A stretch of DNA of 64,000 bases, from assembly GCA_000525675.1 (NCBI GenBank), contig CP002190.1, positions 496,001 through 560,000 on the forward strand. Reading direction: 5' to 3'. Shown here in pieces: positions 8,486-16,650 of the stretch. The DNA comes from Bdellovibrio bacteriovorus W (GTDB lineage: Bacteria > Bdellovibrionota > Bdellovibrionia > Bdellovibrionales > Bdellovibrionaceae). Within the stretch, counting starts at the first letter, position 1; each line of letters begins with the position of its first letter. The notes under the pieces were generated by a model. The model did not search any database and was not told where the DNA came from. It saw nothing but the letters and a program-made list of their open reading frames with translations. The position numbers and the translations under genes were made by a program.

Positions 8486-9754
8486 TCATGGGCACATTCC
8501 CCTTAGCAACATTGCTTTTTCCAAGCGTTGGATGGCAACGGCCATGGCGGCGTCCCTCATGTCGGTCTTTTTGTCGATGCTAAAAGCATAACTGGTTTCG
8601 AAGGCTTTGAGAATAATAGATTTCAATCTTTCATGAACTTCGGGCTCTTCCCAAAAGTAGGACATCGTGTCTTGAACCCATTCAAAGTACGAAACGATAA
8701 CGCCTCCACCATTAGCGATAAGATCGGGAACGATGAAAACACCTTTTTCAGACAAAATTTTGGTAGCTTCGTGGCTTAAGGGGCCATTGGCTCCTTCGAC
8801 AATCATTTTGGCCTGAATACTATGAGCATTGTGTTCTGTGATTTGATTTTCAAGTGCGCAGGGGATGAGAGCCTCGCAAGGGAGCTCAAAGAGTTCGGGA
8901 TGAGAAATGAGTTCTGCTCCTTGGAATCCCTCAAGATATTTATAAGTTTTAATATGGCGAATAGCTGAGGGGATGTCGATGCCATCGCCATTAAAATAAG
9001 CGCCCGAAACATCTGAGATGGCGATGACTTTGGCGCCGCGAAGGTGAGCAAAGTGTGCGGCTGAAGCACCAACATTGCCAAAGCCTTGAATGGCAATGCG
9101 GGCTCCTTGAAAGTCTAAACCTTTTTTATGAAAGGCGTGTTCGGTGACGTAAATAACTCCAAGGCCCGTGGCGTGATTGCGACCCACAGAACCACCAATT
9201 TCTACTGGTTTTCCGGTGACCACGCCTGTTTGTGTAAACCCGCCATTTTCTTGGGAGTACGTATCCATCATCCACGCCATAGTTTGTGCGTCAGTACCCA
9301 CGTCAGGTGCTGGGATATCTTTTTGTGGACCCATGAAGGGACCTATTTCTGAGGTATAGCGTCGGGTAAGAATTTGTTTTTCGGTGGCCGAGAGTTTACT
9401 CGGGTCCACGGTCACTCCACCCTTGGCTCCGCCAAGAGGCAGTCCCAAAAGAGAGTTCTTAAAAGTCATCAAAGCCGCAAGGCCAGCCACCTCTGCTAAA
9501 CCGACATCGGGGTGAAAGCGAATGCCTCCCTTATAGGGACCGAGAGTTGCACAATATTGCACTCGATAACCCGTAAAAACCTTCACGCTGAAATCATCCA
9601 TTCGCACAGGGATAGAGACTGTGATGGATCGGCGTGGGCGTCTCAGTTTTTCCATGACGTTGGGGTTGCAGTTAATTATTTTGCCAGCATGCTCAAGAGC
9701 TTTTAAAGCATTGTTAAAAAGAGGACCTTCATAAAGATCGTGGCCATTTGCCAT
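8486..9754 (-). CDS. gdhA: Glu/Leu/Phe/Val-type dehydrogenase (glutamate dehydrogenase)
   Basis: Interconverts glutamate and 2-oxoglutarate plus ammonia with NAD(P). 422 aa. The substrate lysines lie in GPYKGGIRFHPDV and LPLGGAKGGVTVDP; the catalytic Asp region is DIPAPDVGTDAQTMAWMMD; the Rossmann motif is IAIQGFGNVGASAA. The 422-aa length fits the hexameric NAD-GDH group rather than the large 115/180 kDa types. The start at 9754 (MANGHDL) is chosen because AGGGAG lies 9 nt upstream; the longer frame start at 9775 covers that SD. First gene of the minus-strand run that continues with pyrD. In a predator this enzyme fits feeding on prey amino acids (inference). Confidence 0.92.
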   Translation of the reverse strand: MANGHDLYEGPLFNNALKALEHAGKIINCNPNVMEKLRRPRRSITVSIPVRMDDFSVKVFTGYRVQYCATLGPYKGGIRFHPDVGLAEVAGLAALMTFKNSLLGLPLGGAKGGVTVDPSKLSATEKQILTRRYTSEIGPFMGPQKDIPAPDVGTDAQTMAWMMDTYSQENGGFTQTGVVTGKPVEIGGSVGRNHATGLGVIYVTEHAFHKKGLDFQGARIAIQGFGNVGASAAHFAHLRGAKVIAISDVSGAYFNGDGIDIPSAIRHIKTYKYLEGFQGAELISHPELFELPCEALIPCALENQITEHNAHSIQAKMIVEGANGPLSHEATKILSEKGVFIVPDLIANGGGVIVSYFEWVQDTMSYFWEEPEVHERLKSIILKAFETSYAFSIDKKTDMRDAAMAVAIQRLEKAMLLRGMCP

Positions 9755-9779
9755 ATAGATAAACTCCCTGCGCATTTTT

Positions 9780-9804
9780 AAACAAGCTAGGATCTTGTTT
9801 TTTT
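9780..9804 (+). other. Terminator-like hairpin between divergent genes
   Basis: AAACAAG (9780-9786) and CTTGTTT (9794-9800) form a 7-bp stem with a 7-nt loop, followed by a T run to 9804 on the plus strand. It stands directly in front of the SD (AGAAGG) of the plus-strand hydrolase and 26 bp upstream of the gdhA start. No gene upstream on the plus strand needs it, so it may attenuate the hydrolase leader or insulate the two divergent genes. Confidence 0.35.
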
Positions 9805-9818
9805 AGAAGGAATATCAA

Positions 9819-11564
9819 GTGACTCTGGTAGAGAATATTCGGACAATCTTAAGAATGTTGCGTTACTATTTTGTTATTCTAAAAACTGTGATTCTACTTC
9901 CGACTTTGACGCTTGCTCAAACAAGTCCTCAGCAAGAATTTATTAAGCATTTTGAAACCACTCGACTGGCAATGCCCAATGAGGCTCAACTCGAAAAGCT
10001 CACGAGTGTTGTTAAGTATCCAGAGCCTTTGAATTTCATTCTAGAAACCGTTTTAAGTTGGACGCCCCAAGGCAAAGTTCAGTTGATGTCAACGCCTTGT
10101 GATCCTGACGTTTGGCAAAGTCGAATGCAGGACAGTCGTATTTCTGCATCGATTCAACTGCAAGGCGCTCTTGTTCAAAAATATTTTCAAGAGTGTCGCA
10201 CAGAACTTGAGACCGGGAAAAACAGCTTTCTTCGCAACGCTACAGAAATGATGACAATGAAACTGCAAAGTCATCAACATCCTTTCATGCGCAGAGTTGT
10301 TTTGGGACTGCCAGGCGGCGTGAAGTTAAAAGGTCTCTTGGCTTTAAAAGGTGATAATAAAAGACGCCCTTTAGTTGTGATTCGACTCGGTATTTTTTCA
10401 AATGTCGAAGACTTTAAACCCGAGCGTGCTTGGTTGATGATGCTTTTTGAACAGGCTCCTTTTAATGTTCTCTTAGTGGAGAACATGACAAGTTCTGATT
10501 TCATCATGAATAACGCCGGCTTTGCATTTGGTGGTTATGATGAGGGGATACAAAACATTCATATCGCAAAAATCTTAACGGACCCACTTCAGCCCATCTC
10601 TCAGTTAGTCGAGAGTGTGCATCTTTTTGGTGTGAGCTTAGGGGGACATGGGGTTCTTTATGCTTCCTTATTGAATAAATTTAACTCCCCGAAGACTCGT
10701 CCATTGATTCAAAGTTTCACGGCACTTTGCCCCGTTGTGGATTTGCAAAAGTCCATGGAAGGTTTGGTCGCTGGAGGAGCAAAGTCTGCCTTTGTGGACT
10801 ATTGGGGAAGACAGAGACTTAAGGGGTTGGATAAAAAAATACCAACACTTGTCACGTATGATAATTTTTCATTTCTTTCCAAGGCGATTTCTGAAGTTGC
10901 AAAAATCTATCAAGGGGGGCTTTCATACAATAGCTCGATCCAGCTACCTCCCGGGATTAAAGATGGAACTAATTTCTGGGAATTGAATAATTTTTGGAAG
11001 AACTATAAAGACGTTCAACAACCGGTGATGATCTATGCAACTTCTCAAGATCCAGCCGTGCCCTTTTCATACAACTCTCAGCGCCTGCGCGATAAGACTT
11101 TGGATTACTCAAGTAAAAACATCCGCGTAATTGAATTGCCTCAAGGTATTCATTGCACTCTGCCTGTGGCTTACGACTGGCATAGCATCAGCAGTTTATT
11201 GCAATCCTATGTGCTGTCTCATTCTCCGAAGTTTAAAATGGTTGAGCGCAAAATGACTGTCGATCTTTTGGAAGAGGATTCAGGGGAGTTCTTTAAAAAC
11301 GGCGCCCACGCTGCTTTTCAAGCCTTAGAGCCTAGTAAAAAGGCGGGATTTGTATCGTTAAAGGTGAAACTTGAAAACCAAGCAGGTAAAACCAAAAAGA
11401 TGCGCTTGATGCTCCCGACGGCAGAGTTCGATTTTAGGTTCTTAAATTCAGAAATGACAGCTTCGGAGCAGGAAATGCTTGTTCGCTGGATGAACCAAAA
11501 TATTCGTATGGACGTTTTAGCAGAGGCTAAGCAGTTAGAGGTGCGCTGGAGCGTAGCAAAATAG
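9819..11564 (+). CDS. Secreted alpha/beta hydrolase
   Basis: A 581-aa exported protein: the N-terminal hydrophobic segment YYFVILKTVILLPTLTLAQ is a signal peptide. The hydrolase core has a nucleophile elbow GVSLGGHG (Ser273), a candidate acid D411 in TSQDPAVPF and a candidate His445 in GIHCTLP, so the triad looks intact. About 125 residues after the His form an extra C-terminal region with no recognised domain. The start is GTG at 9819 with AGAAGG 8 nt upstream. It stands alone, divergent from gdhA. Substrate unknown; a periplasmic or secreted esterase/lipase acting on prey material is an inference. Confidence 0.72.
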   Translation: MTLVENIRTILRMLRYYFVILKTVILLPTLTLAQTSPQQEFIKHFETTRLAMPNEAQLEKLTSVVKYPEPLNFILETVLSWTPQGKVQLMSTPCDPDVWQSRMQDSRISASIQLQGALVQKYFQECRTELETGKNSFLRNATEMMTMKLQSHQHPFMRRVVLGLPGGVKLKGLLALKGDNKRRPLVVIRLGIFSNVEDFKPERAWLMMLFEQAPFNVLLVENMTSSDFIMNNAGFAFGGYDEGIQNIHIAKILTDPLQPISQLVESVHLFGVSLGGHGVLYASLLNKFNSPKTRPLIQSFTALCPVVDLQKSMEGLVAGGAKSAFVDYWGRQRLKGLDKKIPTLVTYDNFSFLSKAISEVAKIYQGGLSYNSSIQLPPGIKDGTNFWELNNFWKNYKDVQQPVMIYATSQDPAVPFSYNSQRLRDKTLDYSSKNIRVIELPQGIHCTLPVAYDWHSISSLLQSYVLSHSPKFKMVERKMTVDLLEEDSGEFFKNGAHAAFQALEPSKKAGFVSLKVKLENQAGKTKKMRLMLPTAEFDFRFLNSEMTASEQEMLVRWMNQNIRMDVLAEAKQLEVRWSVAK

Positions 11565-11634
11565 GTCCTATCGGGCTCCAAATGATGACATTGTTTGGAA
11601 TACTGGGTAGAACCTCATCTTTGGAGGACTTGAA

Positions 11635-12663
11635 ATGACGACGCCAAGACAAGCTCAGATTAGAGCTGAAGACAAAACTCAACTCATTAACCAAATTCCT
11701 GCCCTTAAAGGCAAACGCATACTTATCGTTGGTGACGTGGGTCTTGATGAATACGTTATGGGACAAGTACGTCGTATAAGTCCTGAGGCGCCGGTTCCAG
11801 TTCTTGAAGTTGAAGAAGAAGACATGCGTTTAGGTCTTGCGGCAAACGTTGCTCAAAACGTGGCAAGTCTTGGTGGGGAAGCTATTTTAATCTCTGTTGT
11901 GGGTGAAGACACGGGCGCTCGACTTTTAAAGGAGCTCTTTGAAAGAAATGGTGTTTCTTGGGAGCACATGATCGTTGATAAAGCTCGCCCAACGACTCGT
12001 AAAACTCGTGTGATGGCTAAACATCATCACTTGGTTCGTGTCGATTACGAATTGAGAAAATACTTATCACAAGAAGCTGAAACAGCTTTGATTGAATCCG
12101 TAAAAAAGAACATCACAAAGGCAGACTGCGTGGTGATTGAGGATTATGCTAAGGGTGTTGTTTCTAAAAAAGTTATTCAAAGTGTTGTAGAGATTTGTCG
12201 TCAGCACGATAAAAAACTTTTAGTAGACCCACACCGTAGCAATCCGGGCGACTTCTATCACGGAGTTGATCTTATTAAGCCGAACTATGACGAGGCTGTG
12301 AGTCTGGCGGGAATGGATTTCGATGATCTTCGCAGTAATCCAAATAAAGTTGTAGAAGTCGGTCGCGCTTTGCAAAGAATCACAGGTGCGAAGAAAGTTG
12401 TTCTCACTCGCGGAAAAGATGGAATGACGATTTTTTCTGGAGACGAAATCACAGAAGTACCGACTTACGCTCGTAAAGTTTTTGACGTTACAGGTGCTGG
12501 GGATACGGTCATTGCAGCTCTTTCGTTGAGCCTCAGCTCAGGCCTAGATTTGGTGCACTCTTGTATGTTTGCTAACTATGCAGCGGGTGTTGTTGTTGGA
12601 AAAGTAGGTTGTGTACCTTGCGAGATTCCAGAACTCATCGAGTATATTCAGTCAGCGCACTAA
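11635..12663 (+). CDS. hldA: D-glycero-beta-D-manno-heptose-7-phosphate kinase (HldE kinase domain only)
   Basis: Phosphorylates heptose-7-phosphate at C1 in ADP-heptose synthesis for LPS core. 342 aa, PfkB fold: ILIVGDVGLDEYVMGQVRRI with SPEAPVPVLEV at the N-terminus (a strong RfaE1 signature), ANVAQNVASLGG, LVDPHRSNPGDFY, and the catalytic FDVTGAGDTVIAALSL. The nucleotidyltransferase half found in fused HldE is absent, so this is a stand-alone kinase. SD GGAGG lies upstream of the ATG. The gene ends in a clear terminator. Confidence 0.9.
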   Translation: MTTPRQAQIRAEDKTQLINQIPALKGKRILIVGDVGLDEYVMGQVRRISPEAPVPVLEVEEEDMRLGLAANVAQNVASLGGEAILISVVGEDTGARLLKELFERNGVSWEHMIVDKARPTTRKTRVMAKHHHLVRVDYELRKYLSQEAETALIESVKKNITKADCVVIEDYAKGVVSKKVIQSVVEICRQHDKKLLVDPHRSNPGDFYHGVDLIKPNYDEAVSLAGMDFDDLRSNPNKVVEVGRALQRITGAKKVVLTRGKDGMTIFSGDEITEVPTYARKVFDVTGAGDTVIAALSLSLSSGLDLVHSCMFANYAAGVVVGKVGCVPCEIPELIEYIQSAH

Positions 12664-12678
12664 GTTTTTTGAATTTGC

Positions 12679-12712
12679 AGTGGGAGATGCTGAATAAGCC
12701 TCCCACTTTTTT
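12679..12712 (+). terminator. Rho-independent terminator after heptose kinase
   Basis: AGTGGGAG (12679-12686) pairs with CTCCCACT (12700-12707), followed by a T run. It ends the plus-strand heptose kinase transcript and lies 6 bp from the stop codon of the convergent MFS gene. Confidence 0.85.
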
Positions 12713-12718
12713 ATGTAT

Positions 12719-13933
12719 CTATCTTGAGGAAGAAGTTTTTGACCTAAAGACACGCGGATAAGCGGTCACCATCATAAGGCTGATTAGCATAAAGCCAATT
12801 CCAAGAAAAAATGCAGAACGAATATCAAAGAGATCCGTAAGCTTCCCGAAGCTTAAGTGCATGGTGATTAGCATCACTGAATCCACAGCCATCAAGTATG
12901 AAATTGCTGAATCAATGTCCTCTGGAAATTGCTCTGAAATCCAAGAAATGGTTAAGGGATAAAAGGGGGCAATCGTAAAGCCCATCAAGGACAGAAAAAG
13001 GGGATTCCACCAAAGGCCTAACCCTATGCACACTAAAGAACTTGCCAGTGAAAGTATTAAGAGATGTCGAGGCGTTGCTTTGAAATGAACGACAGCAAAT
13101 AGAAATCTTCCAATCATCATCGCAATAAAAAAATATGTCACATAAAGCGAAGAGTGCTCCATGCTAAAGTGCCACTCGCGTTGCATATAAAGTGCTAATC
13201 GCGAAGAGACCATGATCTCTGTAGCAACGGCAAGGCTCAGCATTAGAGCTAAAAACATTTGAGGTTTGAAGTTTTTCTTCTTGTTGGCTTGGTGACTTTC
13301 TAAAGAAAACTCAGCCTTCTTGTGCAGGTTTTTATGACTCTTGCTGAAGGTGTAAAGCAAGAGAAGTAAGGGCGCCAGTGAGGCTGCCACGAATGAAAAT
13401 CTCCAGTTGCCAGTGAGGCGTTCCATGCTTGCCGCCAAGAGGGGGGCCATTAAACTCGCTAGTCCATACATCGTGTGTAGCCCCGAAAGGAGTCTTTGTT
13501 TGTAGATACTCGGAGAGCCCACGGATACCAAGATATTAGGAACAAGGCCGATGATCCCCATGCTGAGGCCGAAGCAAAAACTAAAACCTAAGAACGGGAA
13601 GAAACTCCACGCACTAGCCATTCCCCACATGGAGAGGGTCAACCCGAGGGCTCCGATGCGAAGGACGCTGAGTCTATCGTAGCGGCGAAGCAGTTGACGG
13701 CTTCCATAGCTTGCAATCAGAGTTGAGAAAGCGCTCAAGGCAAACATCAGAGACCCTACAGAGTCGCTAACCTCAAATTGCTTGAGTATTTCAGGAAAAA
13801 GGGGACCACGGACGTTGTCAGAAATCCCAAAGACGAACAAGCTTGCGTAAGATAGAAGTATAAATGGCCAGATCACCGGCGCCATCTTAAAGAAGCTTTT
13901 GAAGAACGGCAATAGGTTCAAAAAAGAATACAA
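12719..13933 (-). CDS. Major facilitator superfamily transporter
   Basis: Inner-membrane transporter of 404 aa with about 12 hydrophobic segments, e.g. WPFILLSYASLFVFGISD at the N-terminus and AFFLGIGFMLISLMMVTAYP at the C-terminus. SYGSRQLLRRYDRLSVLR fits the MFS loop 2-3 motif, and RGPLFPEILKQFEVSDS resembles FucP-like sugar transporters. The frame opens with a TTG at 13933 without a good SD; an internal ATG at 13885 (MAPVIWPF) is an equally good start. Substrate unknown. It is convergent with the heptose kinase and divergent from rlmN. Confidence 0.82.
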   Translation of the reverse strand: MYSFLNLLPFFKSFFKMAPVIWPFILLSYASLFVFGISDNVRGPLFPEILKQFEVSDSVGSLMFALSAFSTLIASYGSRQLLRRYDRLSVLRIGALGLTLSMWGMASAWSFFPFLGFSFCFGLSMGIIGLVPNILVSVGSPSIYKQRLLSGLHTMYGLASLMAPLLAASMERLTGNWRFSFVAASLAPLLLLLYTFSKSHKNLHKKAEFSLESHQANKKKNFKPQMFLALMLSLAVATEIMVSSRLALYMQREWHFSMEHSSLYVTYFFIAMMIGRFLFAVVHFKATPRHLLILSLASSLVCIGLGLWWNPLFLSLMGFTIAPFYPLTISWISEQFPEDIDSAISYLMAVDSVMLITMHLSFGKLTDLFDIRSAFFLGIGFMLISLMMVTAYPRVFRSKTSSSR

Positions 13934-14168
13934 TGTGAGTGAATTTTTGAAGTTTTTACCACTCTCTCGAAGAGGATATTGGTTAGATCTTTGGACGGAG
14001 CTTGTATTTACTTTAAAATAAAAGAGCCCTTCGCTTTTTTCTAAAACAAACTGTTCATTTAAAACGGCCTATGCTAAATAAGGCGCTTAAATCCTTAAGA
14101 AAAACCGGATCAGATTAAAGATCCAAGCTGTAAAAAGCCAGGCTGTGATAAGCCGAAGGAGCCCTTAG

Positions 14169-15368
14169 ATGGACGAAAAAGTAACCGTGAACCCTGCAGC
14201 CCCTGAGAACTACCGTGACGACAATGTGGCGAAGCCCATTGAAGACAAGCCTGCAAACTTCTATTCCCTGACATTAGAGGATCTAAAAGCTTACCTAAAA
14301 GGTAAGGGCAAAGAGCAATATCGCGCTCAGCAGATTTTTAAATGGGTTTACGAACAAAGGGTTACTGATCCTGAAATGATGACAAATCTTTCGAAGGACT
14401 TCAGAGCGGATATGCCTAAGCTTTTGAGCTTCGAAATGCCTCCGGTGTTAACGCATTTAAAGTCTGTCGATGGCACACAAAAACTTCTTTTTGATATGGG
14501 TGATGGCCAAAGTGTGGAAGCGGTAGTTATTCCTTCTGAGGGACGCCTTACACTTTGTATTTCTTCTGAAGTCGGTTGCAATATCGGCTGTAAGTTCTGC
14601 TTCACAGGTAAGCAAAAATTAAAGCGTCGCCTACGCACAGAAGAAATTGTTGGTCAGTTTATGCAGGTGCATGATCGCTTAGGTGACGGTCAACGTATTA
14701 CTAATATCGTATTTATGGGAATGGGCGAGCCTCTAGATAATCCAGAAGCGGTCTTTAAAACGATTGACGTTGTTCACTCTCCTTGGGGCATCAATCTTTC
14801 TCGTAAAAAAATCACTGTTTCTACTTCAGGAATTGTTCCTGAAATGTGGAGAGTGGCTGACGCAAAAGTGCGCCTTGCTGTGAGTTTGAATGCGCCTTCG
14901 GATGAAGTGCGTTCTCAGGTTATGCCGATCAATAAGAAATGGAACACCGAAATGCTTTTGAAAGCTTGTAAGGACTATACTCTTGCAACAAAAGACAAGG
15001 TGACATTCGAGTACGTTCTTTTAAAGGGCGTGACTGATCAAGTTGAACACGCTCGTCAGTTAGTGAAACTTGTGAAAGACGTTCCATGCAAAATCAACAT
15101 TATCCCTTTTAACGAACATCCAGGATCTGGTTATGAAAGACCTTCGGATGAAGCTGTTGAGATTTTCCATAAAGAGCTAATGCGCTTAGGTGCTCATGTT
15201 CTTTTAAGACGCTCAATGGGTAGAGACATTTTTGCAGCTTGCGGACAGCTAACAAGTCAGATTCCGAATAAGCCAGTCTCTATGGATATTTCAAATTCAA
15301 AATTAGCTGGGTTGCCGAAGCATCGTCGTGAAGAATTAGCGCAACAGGCAACACAAACACAGGAGTAG
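14169..15368 (+). CDS. rlmN: Dual-specificity 23S rRNA/tRNA adenine C2-methyltransferase RlmN
   Basis: Radical SAM enzyme that methylates A2503 of 23S rRNA and A37 of some tRNAs. 399 aa. The 4Fe-4S cluster Cys are C137, C141 and C144 in GCNIGCKFCFTG; C358 in AACGQL matches the methyl-carrying Cys (C355 in E. coli) and C130 the second catalytic Cys. GMGEPLDNPEAVFK is the SAM-binding GGE-type motif. GAAGGAG lies 7 nt before the ATG. The PfkB gene follows after 3 bp, so both are co-transcribed. The 5' leader contains two short hairpins (see findings). Confidence 0.96.
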   Translation: MDEKVTVNPAAPENYRDDNVAKPIEDKPANFYSLTLEDLKAYLKGKGKEQYRAQQIFKWVYEQRVTDPEMMTNLSKDFRADMPKLLSFEMPPVLTHLKSVDGTQKLLFDMGDGQSVEAVVIPSEGRLTLCISSEVGCNIGCKFCFTGKQKLKRRLRTEEIVGQFMQVHDRLGDGQRITNIVFMGMGEPLDNPEAVFKTIDVVHSPWGINLSRKKITVSTSGIVPEMWRVADAKVRLAVSLNAPSDEVRSQVMPINKKWNTEMLLKACKDYTLATKDKVTFEYVLLKGVTDQVEHARQLVKLVKDVPCKINIIPFNEHPGSGYERPSDEAVEIFHKELMRLGAHVLLRRSMGRDIFAACGQLTSQIPNKPVSMDISNSKLAGLPKHRREELAQQATQTQE

Positions 15369-15371
15369 ACC

Positions 15372-16280
15372 ATGTCTGAAATTTTAGTTGTTGGAAGTTT
15401 AGCTTATGACTCTGTAGAAACGCCATCAGGTAAAGTTGATCGCGCTCTAGGCGGATCTGCGAATTACTTCTCTTTGGCGGCCTCTTTATTTTCCAAAGTT
15501 AGAGTCGTTGGTGTTGTTGGTGAAGACTATGATCAGAAAGATTACGATCTTCTGAACTCTCGTGGTGTGGATCTGTCGGGCCTTTCAAAAGTTCCTGGAA
15601 AAACATTCCATTGGGCTGGCTCTTACATGGGTGATATTAACGAAGCGACAACTCTACAAACAGAGTTGAATGTTTTTGAACACTTCAATCCTCAATTGCC
15701 AACTCACTTCACAGATTCGTCTTTTGTTTTCTTGGCAAACATTGCTCCTGAATTGCAAATGCAAGTTCTAGAACAAGTGAAAGCGCCAAAATTTGTGGGC
15801 ATGGACACAATGAACTTCTGGATCTCGATCAAAAAAGAAAAGCTGATCGAGGTGATCAAAAAAGTGAATCTAGTTTTGATCAATGAAGGTGAAGCTAAAA
15901 TGTTAACAGGCGCATCGAATGCCATTGCAGCAGCTCCAATGATTGCGGCGATGGGACCAGATGCAGTTGTGATCAAGCGTGGTGAGTACGGTTTTGCGAT
16001 GTATACGAAGGCGGAAGGTTACTTCATTCTTCCAGCAATGCCGATTCAAACAGTTGTGGATCCTACGGGAGCAGGAGATACATTTGCTGGTGGCTTCTTC
16101 GGCTATTTGGCTTCTAAAAATGAAGTGCCAACCGTTGCAAACATGAAGCAAGCTTGCATCATGGGCTCAATGATGGCGAGTCATACTATTCAAGATTTCT
16201 CAGTAAGAGCTCTTGAAAAAGTAACTCCAGGAACTTTAGAAGAACGTTTGGCAGCGTATCACAAGGTTATCTCATGTTAA
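15372..16280 (+). CDS. PfkB-family carbohydrate/nucleoside kinase
   Basis: ATP-dependent kinase of the ribokinase/adenosine kinase superfamily, 302 aa. ILVVGSLAYDSVETPSGK and LGGSANYFSLAASLF form the substrate-binding N-terminus, NEGEAKMLTGA the middle motif, and VDPTGAGDTFAGGFFGYLAS the anion-hole and catalytic Asp. The sequence pattern resembles the adenosine kinase-like group, but the substrate cannot be told from sequence. It starts 3 bp after rlmN. A hairpin (16281-16303) follows the stop directly. Confidence 0.88.
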   Translation: MSEILVVGSLAYDSVETPSGKVDRALGGSANYFSLAASLFSKVRVVGVVGEDYDQKDYDLLNSRGVDLSGLSKVPGKTFHWAGSYMGDINEATTLQTELNVFEHFNPQLPTHFTDSSFVFLANIAPELQMQVLEQVKAPKFVGMDTMNFWISIKKEKLIEVIKKVNLVLINEGEAKMLTGASNAIAAAPMIAAMGPDAVVIKRGEYGFAMYTKAEGYFILPAMPIQTVVDPTGAGDTFAGGFFGYLASKNEVPTVANMKQACIMGSMMASHTIQDFSVRALEKVTPGTLEERLAAYHKVISC

Positions 16281-16303
16281 GCAAAGGCGATTTTTCGCTT
16301 TTG
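16281..16303 (+). terminator. Hairpin directly after the PfkB gene
   Basis: GCAAAGGCGA (16281-16290) pairs with TCGCTTTTGC (16294-16303) with one G-U pair and a 3-nt loop. There is no clean T run after it, so it may be a weak terminator or an mRNA 3'-end stabiliser. Confidence 0.4.
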
Positions 16304-16362
16304 CCTTGCGAACACTTTGTGTGCTCGTTAAAATAATAGTTACATAATTAAGTTTTTCAGGG

Positions 16363-16430
16363 TTCCTAAAATGAATAGCTCTTTTTAGGAAGTTTATGGT
16401 CGGTAGGGTCGCTGGCAATCGGAGACCCTA
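16363..16430 (+). promoter_or_regulatory. Two consecutive leader hairpins; second covers an SD
   Basis: First hairpin: TTCCTAAAA (16363-16371) with TTTTAGGAA (16383-16391). Second: TAGGGTC (16404-16410) with GACCCTA (16424-16430), 13-nt loop. The second stem covers the last G of the GGAG SD (16421-16424) and the first base of the ATG at 16430 of the microprotein gene. This looks like a structured leader able to block translation initiation; the ligand or trigger, if any, is unknown. Confidence 0.4.
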
Positions 16431-16549
16431 TGGACTTAAGTACTAAGTTGCAGCATCTGCTTGTGATCGCAATCCCTTTAGTTTTCTTTGTTGTTTCTTT
16501 TTTAGTGCTAGATCGCATTCAAAAAAATAAAAAAGATCGTCAAAAATAA
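16430..16549 (+). CDS. 39-aa single-span membrane microprotein
   Basis: Small ORF with GGAG 6 nt before the ATG. The product has a short N-terminal stretch (MDLSTKLQHL), one hydrophobic segment LVIAIPLVFFVVSFLVL, and a basic tail (DRIQKNKKDRQK), so it would sit as N-out or N-in single-span protein with the tail in the cytoplasm by the positive-inside rule. The hydrophobic-plus-basic composition is hard to get by chance in non-coding DNA. No family is recognised. It lies in the 370-bp gap between the PfkB kinase and the coiled-coil gene; the remaining gap sequence shows only the hairpins described. Confidence 0.5.
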   Translation: MDLSTKLQHLLVIAIPLVFFVVSFLVLDRIQKNKKDRQK

Positions 16550-16650
16550 GAATCTCATACTGAGACATACTGGACGAAGAGACTGTTATAAGCAGGATCA
16601 TCGAATAGACTTAAAGGGATTTCATCTTAATTCCGATATTTCCAGTAGAT

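Noticed and set aside
14120-14168. SAM-II-like riboswitch before rlmN
   Set aside because: Only a GTGATAA string matches; the required stem and pseudoknot pairing are not present.
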